Below are positions 25,873 to 35,293 of a stretch of 64,000 nucleotides of DNA, piece by piece. Source of the stretch: UBA7236 sp044227505. GTDB lineage: Bacteria; Bacteroidota; Bacteroidia; Chitinophagales; BACL12. The stretch is from NCBI GenBank assembly GCA_044227505.1, contig JBGAWP010000003.1, positions 1 through 64,000 of the forward strand. The letters run 5' to 3'. Each line of letters begins with the position of its first letter. Positions within the stretch are counted from its first letter, which is position 1. The notes below the pieces were generated by a model. It ran no database searches. It was not told the origin of the DNA and worked only from the letters and a program-made list of their open reading frames with translations. The translations under genes were made by a program, and so were the position numbers.

Positions 25873-27771
25873 CTAATTTTCAAACTCCTCTATAACCAGT
25901 TTACCATGTTTTTTTAGTTCATACTCCCTAACCAATGCATATAAAACCGGCAATACAATAAGAACAAATAAAGTGGAGGTTATTAATCCAAAAACAAAAG
26001 GTATGGTTATAGGTTTCATAACATCACTACCTGTTCCTGTTGCTAAAAGAATTGGCATCAAACCAATTATATCAACTAATACCGTCATTATTTTCGGTCT
26101 CAATCGCAATGCTGCACCATCATAAATAGCATTTTCCACCTCTTGTTTGGAAATTATTGTACTTTGATTATTGTTTTCACGAACCATTTTGGCTACGGAA
26201 TTATTTAAGTAAACAAGCATTAAAACACCTGTTTCTACCGCAATTCCAAATAATGCAATAAACCCTACTGCAACAGCCACAGAAAAGTTAACATCAAAAA
26301 AATGTAAAGAATATGCACCACCTACCAATGCAACAGGTACGGCGGCAAGTACAATTAATACTTCACGAAAAGTGTGAAAGGTAAAGTACAAAATAACTAT
26401 AATAATAACCAGAACTACCGGTATTATCATTTTCAGTCTCTCTTCGGCTCGCACCTGATTTTCATATTGACCACTCCATTCCAAAAAATAACCTTTCGGT
26501 AATTTTAATACTTCTTCTTCGAGTTTTTTCTTAGCATCATCAACGGTACTACCTAAATCCCGGCCTCTGACATTAAATAAAAGTGTTCCTCTTAACATTG
26601 CATTTTCGGAGTTAATCATTGGTGGCCCTTCTGTTATTTTAATATCCGCAACAGCAGAAATTGGAATGGGGCCGTAATCCATTGTTTGAATCTGAAGATT
26701 ATCCAGTTTTTGAATCTTATCCCTATAATCCTGCGCGAACCGGACATTCACACTAAACCTTTGCCTCCCTTCAACAGTAGTAGTTACGTTCATTCCTCCG
26801 ATTGCTGTTTCAATAAACATGTTTACATCATCCACCGAAAGTCCATAACGACCTAGCTCCTGCTTACGAATTTCAATATCTATATATTTTCCACCCACAA
26901 TAGGTTCAACATATAGATCCACAGCACCCTCTATACCCTCCAATTGTTTTTTGAATTGTTGTGCCAGTTTATTTATAGTATCTAAATTCTGTCCATAAAT
27001 TTTCACTCCCACATCTGTGCGTATACCTGTGGAAAGCATATTAATTCGGTTTATAATTGGTTGAGTCCAACCATTAATAACACCCGGAATCTGCAACTTG
27101 GAATTTAGTTCATTAATAATGCTATCTTTTGTAATACCTTTTCGCCATTCCTTTTCCGGTTTTAACAATATGATTGTTTCTATCATACTAATAGGTGAAT
27201 TATCTGTTGCAGTATTTGCACGACCAGCTTTTCCAAGAACATTTTGCACTTCAGGAATTGTCATTATTATTTTATCCTGTATCTGCATAATACGTTTTAT
27301 TTCAGAATTTGACACATCAGGCATTGTTACCGGCATAAATAATAAGGAACCCTCATCTAAAGGAGGCATAAATTCTGTACCGAGATTTAAAACAAGTGGG
27401 ATGCTGCCAACAACCAATGCAATACTTAAAATAATTGTGGTTTTTTTCCATTTTAAACACCATCGAAGTATTGGAGAATAAATCCAAATAAAAAATCTGG
27501 AAATCGGATGTTTACTTTCAGGTCTTACTTTCCCTTTCAGAAAAAATGTCATTAGTACCGGAACAAGAAATATCATCACAAACGCCGAACCAACCATCGC
27601 GAAAGTTTTGGTCCAAATCAAGGGCGCAAAAAGTTTATGTTCTTGTCCTGTAAGAAATAATATGGGACTAAAGGAAACCAACGTAATTAGAATAGAATTA
27701 AATACTGCCTTCCCAATTAATTTGGACGACGATTCAATTCTTTTTTTTCTTTCTTCGTTGGTAATCATCAT
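25873..27771 (-). CDS. CusA-type Cu/Ag RND pump, C-terminal portion (split gene)
   Basis: 632 residues beginning MMITNEERKKRIESSSKLIG, which corresponds to the cytoplasmic loop before TM5 of CusA. It runs to the normal C-terminus. Methionines M146 (LLFMPVT), M196 (PISMIETIIL) and M245 (NRINMLSTGI) match the three substrate-binding methionines of E. coli CusA (573, 623, 672), including their 50- and 49-residue spacing. This is strong evidence for Cu(I)/Ag(I). The N-terminal third is the separate frame upstream, with 7 bases between stop and start and stop codons in both frames. Either two chains assemble into one pump or the gene is inactivated. Confidence 0.88.
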   Translation of the reverse strand: MMITNEERKKRIESSSKLIGKAVFNSILITLVSFSPILFLTGQEHKLFAPLIWTKTFAMVGSAFVMIFLVPVLMTFFLKGKVRPESKHPISRFFIWIYSPILRWCLKWKKTTIILSIALVVGSIPLVLNLGTEFMPPLDEGSLLFMPVTMPDVSNSEIKRIMQIQDKIIMTIPEVQNVLGKAGRANTATDNSPISMIETIILLKPEKEWRKGITKDSIINELNSKLQIPGVINGWTQPIINRINMLSTGIRTDVGVKIYGQNLDTINKLAQQFKKQLEGIEGAVDLYVEPIVGGKYIDIEIRKQELGRYGLSVDDVNMFIETAIGGMNVTTTVEGRQRFSVNVRFAQDYRDKIQKLDNLQIQTMDYGPIPISAVADIKITEGPPMINSENAMLRGTLLFNVRGRDLGSTVDDAKKKLEEEVLKLPKGYFLEWSGQYENQVRAEERLKMIIPVVLVIIIVILYFTFHTFREVLIVLAAVPVALVGGAYSLHFFDVNFSVAVAVGFIALFGIAVETGVLMLVYLNNSVAKMVRENNNQSTIISKQEVENAIYDGAALRLRPKIMTVLVDIIGLMPILLATGTGSDVMKPITIPFVFGLITSTLFVLIVLPVLYALVREYELKKHGKLVIEEFEN

Positions 27772-27778
27772 AATTTAT

Positions 27779-29041
27779 TTAATTTGTTTCATCACTTATA
27801 GTTTTCATAGCATTTTCCACCATTACAATTCCTGCATCTACTAAATCTCCGATTGCAAGCGCAACACCAGCAAGTGACATAATGTTAGAAGTAATTCCAA
27901 ACCAACTCATCATAATAAACGCGATTAAAACGGAAATTGGAATAGTAATTACTACTATAAGTGCACTTCTGGCATGTAACAAAAAGATGAAAAGTACAAT
28001 GGCCACTAGAATTATTTCTTCTATCACAGCTTTTTTTAAGGTATCAATTGTTGCATCAATCAAATTTGATCGATCATAAGCTACTTCAAATTTTACTCCG
28101 GGTGGCAACCCCATTTCTATATCCTCCAATTTTATTTTTACCCTTTCAATTACATCCTTCGCATTCTCTCCATAACGCATTATAACAATACCTCCAACCT
28201 TTTCTCCCTCTCCATTTTCTTCCATGATCCCCAATCGCAGGTCTCCACCCATCTGCACTGTTGCAACATCCTTTACCCGGATAGGAATTGAATTTACTGT
28301 TTTCAAAGGAATATTTTCAATTTCCTTGATATCTTTGATATAACCTAATCCACGAATAATATATCCAATATCTGATTGTTCAAATTTTCTTCCACCTACA
28401 TCATTATTATTTGCTTTAACCTGATTAACAATATCCATAAGCGGAATATTGTAATACCTTAGCTTATTAGGATCAACTACTATTTGATACTGTTTTTCGA
28501 ATCCTCCAAATGATGCCACTTCACTTACCCCTTCAACCGTTTGAAGTCCAAACCTCACATACCAATCCTGTAAAGCTCTTAATTCACCCAAATCGTAACC
28601 AGGTGCGTCCAATGTATACCAGTAAACATGACCCAAACCAGTTCCGTCGGGCCCCAATGTTGGAATAATTCCCGCAGGTAGTAATCTTTGGGCATAATTT
28701 AAACGTTCCAATACACGAGTACGGGCCCAATAAATATCTGTATCATCATCAAATACAACAAATACAAAACTCATCCCGAACATACTGCTGGCACGAATAT
28801 TTTTAACTTTAGCAATACCCTGTAAATTACTTACCAATGGATAGGTAATTTGATCTTCAATTATTTGAGGGTTGCGACCCATCCATTCTGTAAATATTAT
28901 CACCTGGTTTTCAGAAAGATCGGGAATTGCATCAACCGGTGTATTCTTGACAGCATAAATTCCATAGATAACTAACCCTGCAGCAAATAGCAGGACGATC
29001 ATTCTGTTTTTAAGAGCCCATGTGATAAAATAATTTACCAT
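27779..29041 (-). CDS. CusA-type Cu/Ag RND pump, N-terminal portion (split gene)
   Basis: 420 residues: TM1 (MIVLLFAAGLVIYGIYAV), the first periplasmic porter half (GRNPQIIEDQITYPLVSNLQG; LGPDGTGLGHVYWYTL), then TM2-TM4. TM4 reads AIGDLVDAGIVMVENAMK, the Cu/Ag-type HME pattern, with D402 in the place of the essential CusA D405. The frame stops five codons after this helix region (TISDETN), where intact homologues run on into a cytoplasmic loop. The remainder is encoded just downstream. It is the first gene of the Cu/Ag cluster. Confidence 0.88.
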   Translation of the reverse strand: MVNYFITWALKNRMIVLLFAAGLVIYGIYAVKNTPVDAIPDLSENQVIIFTEWMGRNPQIIEDQITYPLVSNLQGIAKVKNIRASSMFGMSFVFVVFDDDTDIYWARTRVLERLNYAQRLLPAGIIPTLGPDGTGLGHVYWYTLDAPGYDLGELRALQDWYVRFGLQTVEGVSEVASFGGFEKQYQIVVDPNKLRYYNIPLMDIVNQVKANNNDVGGRKFEQSDIGYIIRGLGYIKDIKEIENIPLKTVNSIPIRVKDVATVQMGGDLRLGIMEENGEGEKVGGIVIMRYGENAKDVIERVKIKLEDIEMGLPPGVKFEVAYDRSNLIDATIDTLKKAVIEEIILVAIVLFIFLLHARSALIVVITIPISVLIAFIMMSWFGITSNIMSLAGVALAIGDLVDAGIVMVENAMKTISDETN

Positions 29042-29547
29042 TACAGTTAGCCTTATAATTAATCCAAACTTGGTTACATCATAAAGTTACACAAAATATG
29101 CTAATAAACATCAATGTGCAAAGGGGTTTAATCACCCTAAATAATGTTTTTAATCATTTTCGGGATGAAATTGCAAAGTAAAATGATTGGGAATATTACC
29201 TGAAAAAATAAGTGGAGCATTATTAGCTAACATGGAATTCGTAATAATTGATTACAACAGTCCCTACTATGTCAGCTTTCCGATAATTTGCATTGATGAA
29301 TCTCCCAAACAAATAATAGAAGAAAACTGAAAACAATGAAAGTGAAACCGGGCAAAGCGGCAGGTAGGTTATTTTCATCAGGCCTTGATTTGTTAATACT
29401 TCTTTTAAAAACCATCACTGAAAAGCGCAATCACCCTCTGATTTTTTTATGAAAACTGACCTTTTAGGGAAAGGACTTTGGGGAAATTTAAATTTGTGTT
29501 CTCCTCCCCAAAACAAAGCAAATGTTATAGAAATATGTTACTCAGCT
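29042..29547. other. Intergenic, about 500 bases, no gene
   Basis: No credible frame or RNA gene is seen. The right part is the 3' flank of the PKD-repeat gene. The left part contains the promoter region of the split CusA cluster, including a GTTACACAA motif at 29086-29094. Confidence 0.5.
29086..29094 (-). promoter_or_regulatory. Candidate regulator site TTGTGTAAC upstream of the Cu/Ag pump operon
   Basis: On the minus strand the nonamer TTGTGTAAC ends 45 bases before the ATG at 29041. The same nonamer lies 50 bases before the first gene of the other copper cluster (44931-44939). The regulator is not proven; the HMA-AraC protein at 44953-45531 is the obvious candidate. Confidence 0.3.
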
Positions 29548-30606
29548 TTACTTCAAAACTATATATTTCAGTGTTAACGATTCCGCATCCTTCATTTTTA
29601 TGGTTAAAAAATAGCATCCCGGAGATAATCGTCTCCCGATGTTAAAAGTATAATTTTCAGAACCTGTTATAGCAATCTCGCTGTAATCGAATATCTTATT
29701 ACCGGTTATTTCTCTAATAATAAAATCGAAGGCTCCTCCCTTTTCTGTTAATACCTGAATAGTAAATATTCCGGCGGGTTCATAAGCCATAATTTTAAAC
29801 CCGAATTCCTCAATTTCTTCAATTGTAACTTCATGACAAAATGTATCAATACACCCATGAACAGTTTCAATAATTAAACAAATTTCATAAGTTCCCGGAT
29901 GTTCCAAAGTGACATGTGTTTCATGAGCGTCATCGCTAAATAGTTCGCCATCTAGGAGCCAATGCCATGAAGTAATATCGCCGTATGATGCCGTACCATC
30001 AAGGTAAATTGTCATATCATCAACAATGATAGTAAATGCAGCCTCACATGAGTCTATAGCAATTTCTTCAACAGTAATTTCATGACAAATGGTATCAATA
30101 CAACCGTCGGTAGTTTCAATTATCAAGCAAAACTCAAAGGTGCCGGGATGTTCAACAGTGGTATGTGTTTCGTGTGCATCATCGCTAAACACCTCGCCAT
30201 CAACTAACCAATGCCACGATGCTATATCACCGGTCGACGTGGACCCATCCATATAAATAGTTAAACCTTCAACAGTAAAAGTCATTGCTGAATGACAAGG
30301 TTCTGCAATTCCCTCAAATGTTATTAAGTGGCAAGAAGTATCAATACAGCCATCAGTAGTTTCAATTATCAAGCAAAACTCATAGGTACCGGGATGTTCA
30401 ACAGTGGCATGGGTTTCGTGTGCATCATCGCTAAAAACCTCTCCATCAATTAACCAATGCCATGAAGTAACATCACCGGTAGAACTAGTGCCATCAAGGT
30501 AAATAGTTAATTCATCAACTGTAAAAGTGAATGCAGCTTCACAGGTTACAGCATGAACTTTTGAAAAACTAAGAGACAAGATAAAAAATGTAAATATTAA
30601 TTTCAT
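29548..30606 (-). CDS. Secreted protein with three near-identical PKD-like repeats and T9SS-type tail
   Basis: 352 residues from ATG 30606; the upstream in-frame ATG would place 31 residues before the signal peptide MKLIFTFFILSLSFSKVHA. Three repeats of about 87 residues follow, each with CEAAF/CHSAM, TSWHWL-DGE-FSDDAHETH, EHPGTYEFCLIIET-GCIDT-CH. These are PKD/Ig-like folds with two conserved Cys and a conserved DDAHETH. High identity between repeats implies recent duplication. The final about 80 residues (FDFIIREITGNKIFDY to the last strand) look like a T9SS sorting domain. It is probably a surface adhesin-like or metal-binding protein; its place between two RND clusters may be chance. Confidence 0.72.
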   Translation of the reverse strand: MKLIFTFFILSLSFSKVHAVTCEAAFTFTVDELTIYLDGTSSTGDVTSWHWLIDGEVFSDDAHETHATVEHPGTYEFCLIIETTDGCIDTSCHLITFEGIAEPCHSAMTFTVEGLTIYMDGSTSTGDIASWHWLVDGEVFSDDAHETHTTVEHPGTFEFCLIIETTDGCIDTICHEITVEEIAIDSCEAAFTIIVDDMTIYLDGTASYGDITSWHWLLDGELFSDDAHETHVTLEHPGTYEICLIIETVHGCIDTFCHEVTIEEIEEFGFKIMAYEPAGIFTIQVLTEKGGAFDFIIREITGNKIFDYSEIAITGSENYTFNIGRRLSPGCYFLTIKMKDAESLTLKYIVLK

Positions 30607-30820
30607 ATTTATATAGTTAAATCTGTATGTAAAAGTAGTAATAAATGATGGTATTTTGGTATATTTAAAAAATATACGCTCCTGCTTTGTTTCATTCATA
30701 GCTCTACAAGGAATTATTAAAAAAAAGTTTACCCTCTTGTCTTACACACTTTAATGACGAAACTATTGATAAAACGGTTGGTTAAACTAATACTTTTTAA
30801 AAGCGTTCCAATTTATTTTA

Positions 30821-33800
30821 TTAAAATTCAGACTTATTTGTATTTGCCTCCGCTAGGTATTTATCCACTGCCTTTTTCCCAAAATTGTAAAACACTACAG
30901 GTGTAACAATCATATCAAGCAAAGTGGATGAAATTAGTCCACCTAGAATCACGGTTGCTACTGGATATAAAATTTCTTTTCCGGATGCAGAAGGGTCAAG
31001 CGTTAAAGGAATAAGTGCGAGAGCAGCTACCAATGCGGTCATTAGTACAGGAACCAATCTCTCTAATGAACCTCTAATGATCATTTCTTTGGAAAATGCT
31101 TCGCCTTCCTTTTGTATCAGGTGAATATAATGCGAGATCATCATTATTCCATTTCGTGAAGCGATGCCTGTTAAGGTAATAAAGCCCACCATCGTAGCTA
31201 CTGAAAAAGTGCCTCCTGTTAATAAAACAGCAACAACACTTCCAATTAAAGCCAAAGGAATATTTAGCATTATTTGAATTACAATTCTTGATGATTTGAA
31301 ATGAGTGAATAAAACGAGAAAAATACCTGCAAGAGAAAAGAAACTTAAAATAGTTATTAACCTAGTTGCACTTTGTTGGCTTTCAAACTGGCCTCCATAT
31401 TGCACATAATAACCTTCTGGAAATTTAATTTGTTCAGCTATATTTGTTTTAATTTCATTAACTGCAGTACCCAAATCTTTTCCTTGTACATTGCATGATA
31501 CTGTTATTATTCTCTGCGTATTCTCATGCGCGATGGTATTTATTGAATTTACATACTCGACATTGGCTATTTGTAAAAGTGGAATTAAATTTCCTTCAGG
31601 AGTATGAATTTGTGTATTGCGTATATTTTCAATATCTCCTCGCTCAGCATCTGTGGTGCGTAGCAATATATCAAAGGTTTTATTGCCGTCAATAATTTGC
31701 CCTGCAACCTTTCCATTCAGCAACATTTCAAGATCTTTAGTAATTGTTCCGGTTTGAATACCATAACGTTGGAGTGCTTCTCGGTCAACTTTGATTTGTA
31801 ATTGAGGTACCATGACCTGTTGCGCAATTTGAACATCAACCACGCCATCCATATTTTTAATAATATTACTAATTTCCGTCGCATTGTTTCGCATAGTTGT
31901 AAGGTCAGTTCCAAACACTTTAATAGCTACCTGTGCACGCACACCGCTTAACAAATGATCGAGACGGTGGGAAATAGGTTGGCCAATATTCACAGATACG
32001 CCTTGCAAAACTTCCAATTGTGTTCTCAGATCTATTAATATCTCCTCTCTGCTTCTATCCACATCTTCTTTTAATTCAACCTCTATTTCTGAATTACTTA
32101 CAGGTTCAACGTGTTCATCCAATTCCGCGCGACCTGTTCGGCGACTAACATATTCAACTTCAGGAACATTTAAAATAAGGTTTTCAGCAAGTGTTCCAAT
32201 TTTATTGCTTTCTTCTAGCGAAGTACCTGCAGGTGTAGATAGATTAATAGTAAACGAACCTTCATTAAAAGGAGGTAAAAATTCAGTTCCGAAAAAAGGA
32301 ATAATTGAAATTGATGTGATGATTAATATAATTGCAGACGTAATAATAATTTTAGGCCGATTTAGCCCCCAGTTTAATAATTTTAAATCTTGTCGTTTCA
32401 GAAACCTCACCAATGGTGAATCTCTTACTTCTTTTTCTTTTTTAAATTTTGTTAACAAAAAACTGCATAATGCAGGAGTAACAGTTAATGAAACTAACAA
32501 AGATGCAATGATTGAAGTAATATAGGCAATGCCGAGTGGTGCAAAAATTCTTCCTTCAATACCCTGTAAGCTGAATAAAGGAATAAATACCAATACAACA
32601 ATTATTGTAGCATAAACAATTGAATTTCGCACTTCGCTGCTGGCCTCGTAAATAACTTTTAATGTAGGTTTGGGATTATCGCTTAATTTATTTTCTTTTA
32701 ATCGACGTAGTACATTTTCCACATCCACAATTGCATCATCAACAAGTTCTCCGATGGCAATAGCCAATCCACCCAGTGTTAAAGTATTTATAGTAATATC
32801 GAACATCTTAAAAATAATGGCGGTAATTACTATAGACAGCGGAATGGCTGTAAGTGTGATGATTGTTGTGCGAAAATTCAAAAGAAACAAAAACAAAATA
32901 ATTACAACGAGAATGAACCCATCTCTTAATGCATGTTCCACATTGGTAAGCGAATTTACGATAAAGTGTTTTTGTTGAAAAATATTGGGATTTAATTTTA
33001 CATCCGGAGGCATTGAAATTTCTAATTCTTTTAATGCTTTTTCAACCTCGTCATTTAATGTAATGGTGTTTGCACCGGGTTGTTTTTCAACAGTTAAGAT
33101 AACTGCGGGTTTTCCATTAATGCTTGCGTCACCCCTTTTAACAGCTGCACCAAATTCAATTTCAGCCACTTGTGATAATAAAACGGGTAGCCCATCTTTA
33201 TTAGTTACAACGGTATTTTTCAAGTCATTTAAACCCTGGGCTCTTCCAATATTTCTTATTAAAATTTCAGACCCATACTGGTCGAAAAAACCTCCTGTTG
33301 TATTTTGATTGGTTAATTCAAGTGCTTTATCTATATCATCAATGTTTAAATTAAATTGTTTCAATTTTACAGAGGATATTAAAACCTGATATTGTTTTCT
33401 TTCACCGCCGATTGGAATCACTTGAGCAACGCCAGGAATACTTAGTAATCTTCTCCTTATCGTAAAATCAGCCAATGTTCTTAATTCGGAAAGTTCGGTA
33501 GTATCACTAGTTATGCCCACCAGCATTATTTGTCCCATTACGGAACTTATAGGCCCCATAACAGGAGTTATTCCATCAGGTAAAATAACAGTTTGTAATT
33601 TTTCAGAAACTAATTGCCTTGCACGGTAAACATCGGTATCCCAATTAAATTCAACAAATACCATCCCGATTCCCATTGAGGAATTACTTCTTACTACTTC
33701 AACTCCCGGAGAGCCATTTAATGCGGTTTCAACAGGTAAGACAACCTGAGTTTCAATTTCCTCCGGTGCCATTCCATTTGCCTCTAAAAATATAGTTACC

Positions 33801-33937
33801 CTTGGCCGGTTTAAATCAGGCAAAACATCAACAGGCAAATTAATTAAAGTGATTGTGCCATACACTAATAATAAAGCTGCAGCTGCTACAACAAAAAGTC
33901 GATTCTGCAAAGAAAATTTTATGAGACGATTGAGCAT
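30821..33937 (-). CDS. HME-RND pump (CusA/CzcA family), third type
   Basis: 1038 residues, full length, 12 helices. TM1 LFVVAAAALLLVYGTITL; TM4 motif AIGELVDDAIVDVENVLRR; second-half porter DHLLSGVRAQVAIKVFG; TM11-12 region ending VVFYNFGKKAVDKYL. It lacks the three CusA methionines (aligned sites read FTINLST, NSEIEVEL and RLDHLLSG), so it is a different HME subclass from both other pumps here. The likely partners are the adaptor (41326-42987) and TolC (42987-44150) upstream in the same direction, separated by the oxidase/ATPase genes. Exact ion unknown. Confidence 0.9.
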   Translation of the reverse strand: MLNRLIKFSLQNRLFVVAAAALLLVYGTITLINLPVDVLPDLNRPRVTIFLEANGMAPEEIETQVVLPVETALNGSPGVEVVRSNSSMGIGMVFVEFNWDTDVYRARQLVSEKLQTVILPDGITPVMGPISSVMGQIMLVGITSDTTELSELRTLADFTIRRRLLSIPGVAQVIPIGGERKQYQVLISSVKLKQFNLNIDDIDKALELTNQNTTGGFFDQYGSEILIRNIGRAQGLNDLKNTVVTNKDGLPVLLSQVAEIEFGAAVKRGDASINGKPAVILTVEKQPGANTITLNDEVEKALKELEISMPPDVKLNPNIFQQKHFIVNSLTNVEHALRDGFILVVIILFLFLLNFRTTIITLTAIPLSIVITAIIFKMFDITINTLTLGGLAIAIGELVDDAIVDVENVLRRLKENKLSDNPKPTLKVIYEASSEVRNSIVYATIIVVLVFIPLFSLQGIEGRIFAPLGIAYITSIIASLLVSLTVTPALCSFLLTKFKKEKEVRDSPLVRFLKRQDLKLLNWGLNRPKIIITSAIILIITSISIIPFFGTEFLPPFNEGSFTINLSTPAGTSLEESNKIGTLAENLILNVPEVEYVSRRTGRAELDEHVEPVSNSEIEVELKEDVDRSREEILIDLRTQLEVLQGVSVNIGQPISHRLDHLLSGVRAQVAIKVFGTDLTTMRNNATEISNIIKNMDGVVDVQIAQQVMVPQLQIKVDREALQRYGIQTGTITKDLEMLLNGKVAGQIIDGNKTFDILLRTTDAERGDIENIRNTQIHTPEGNLIPLLQIANVEYVNSINTIAHENTQRIITVSCNVQGKDLGTAVNEIKTNIAEQIKFPEGYYVQYGGQFESQQSATRLITILSFFSLAGIFLVLFTHFKSSRIVIQIMLNIPLALIGSVVAVLLTGGTFSVATMVGFITLTGIASRNGIMMISHYIHLIQKEGEAFSKEMIIRGSLERLVPVLMTALVAALALIPLTLDPSASGKEILYPVATVILGGLISSTLLDMIVTPVVFYNFGKKAVDKYLAEANTNKSEF

Positions 33938-34181
33938 TCGTATTTACTTTTATTGATAAAAATAGTAAAACTAAATATTGAACAATTACAATTCAATAAG
34001 GTGAAACCTTTTTCTCTATAATTTTTATATGATTAATCACCACTTTAATTTAATTCGAAAACTTATTCATCAATATTTAATACCTAATTCTGCAAAGTGG
34101 GATTGGAATACACAATCAAATTAAGGCTAAATCCAATAAATTATTCCGAAATTTGGAATTAATTACTTTTAGATGTAACAT

Positions 34182-34874
34182 TTATTTGTGATTTTCAAGC
34201 CACAATTGCATTTCTTTTATCTCACTTGCCTGATCAACCCGCATTTGCTGAGCCATTAGTTTTAATTCAACATGGTGGCCGTGAGATATTTCATTATCTG
34301 CCATGGTTATTGCTGATTGATGATGTGGTATCATCATCATTACAAAATCTTTATCTACATCACCGGTCATAGTCATACTTTTCATAGAATTTTCATTTTC
34401 TTTCATGGCAACCATCAACTCGTTGTGACCACCTGCTGCATGATCGTCATTTGGTTTTGTTTGACTAGATACAGGATTATGATTTGCCATAATTGCTCTT
34501 AATTTATCCTGCTCTGCCTTTTGTGCGGCAATCATTTTTTCTGCCAGCGATTTAATTTTTTGGTCTCCGCCGGATGCAATTTCTATATGTGCCATTTCAA
34601 TTGCTCCCTCGTGATGATCGATCATCATTTTTGCAAAGTCATAGTCGAAATCATGTGTCATCTCCATACTGCTCATTTTGGTCATCATGGTGTTCATAGC
34701 GTTCATCATCTTTTGGGAGGCCTCCATGTTCTTCATTTTGGTGTCATCCATATTACCCATTTCATCCATATTATTTGCATTATCAATTTTTTTCTCACCT
34801 GAAGTACAGGCTGCAAAGGTTAACATGCCAATAGTTAATATCAGCATAGAAAAGATTTTAATTTTGTTTTTCAT
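34182..34874 (-). CDS. Tandem DUF305 lipoprotein, Met/His-rich
   Basis: 230 residues, lipobox TFAACTSG (C23). Two DUF305 units: DFDYDFAKMMIDHHEGAIEMAHIE and DKDFVMMMIPHHQSAITMADNE, each with the HH pair and regularly spaced Met. Between signal and first unit lies a Met/Asn stretch (NNMDEMGNMDDTKMKNMEAS). DUF305 proteins are ferritin-like helical bundles often found with copper/silver resistance genes (some related PcoE/CopM-like roles). It likely buffers periplasmic copper. Followed by the third RND pump, 244 bases on. Confidence 0.85.
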   Translation of the reverse strand: MKNKIKIFSMLILTIGMLTFAACTSGEKKIDNANNMDEMGNMDDTKMKNMEASQKMMNAMNTMMTKMSSMEMTHDFDYDFAKMMIDHHEGAIEMAHIEIASGGDQKIKSLAEKMIAAQKAEQDKLRAIMANHNPVSSQTKPNDDHAAGGHNELMVAMKENENSMKSMTMTGDVDKDFVMMMIPHHQSAITMADNEISHGHHVELKLMAQQMRVDQASEIKEMQLWLENHK

Positions 34875-34942
34875 AATTTTTAATTTTAAGATTGGTTAAT
34901 TTTACATTCGTTATTTTTATAATGCGTTTCTTTACAGTATTT

Positions 34943-35254
34943 TCAGCAATTATTTTTGATAAATAAACAATCAATCGTGTCTGCACCCATATGAGTTAAT
35001 AAACCGATCGCTACAATTCTTGACTTTGGGTGAATTAATAAAGCCCCATAAAATGCAATGGCAATATAACTATGCAACGGATGAATTCCAATACTGCATC
35101 GGCAGGGGTCAAATATTGGTTTGGCTAATAAATGATCAAGGTCTACTAACATGGTTAAAAGTATAATTATATAAGCTCGTTTCCATTTTTTTTTAAACTA
35201 TGCAATTAAACCCGGAAAAATTAAATGTAAAAAATAATGTATTACCTGTTGCAT
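34943..35254 (-). pseudogene. DUF6122 membrane protein gene with in-frame TAG
   Basis: Reading from ATG 35254 gives MQQVIHYFLHLIFPGLIA, then TAG at 35200-35198. The same frame continues for 84 residues (FKKKWKRAYIIILLTMLVDL, later RCSIGIHPLHSY) to the stop at 34943. The joined 103-residue product has the length and motifs of DUF6122 proteins: LVDLDHLLA, PIFDP-RCSIG-HPLHSY, and HMGADTIDCL. The interrupted codon is probably an original Tyr or Trp. A shorter product could start at ATG 35152, but it would lose the first helix. It may be inactive, read through, or a sequencing error. Confidence 0.7.
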
Positions 35255-35293
35255 AACTATTTTCCCTGCCTAAAAAAAATTACAATAATATTT

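Noticed and set aside
27766..27790. Simple one-base frameshift as cause of the split CusA gene
   Set aside because: Both frames contain a TAA in the junction, so a single insertion or deletion does not restore an intact frame; more than one change would be needed.
30607..30699. N-terminal extension of the PKD-repeat protein
   Set aside because: A clear signal peptide begins at 30606; the extension has no signal features.
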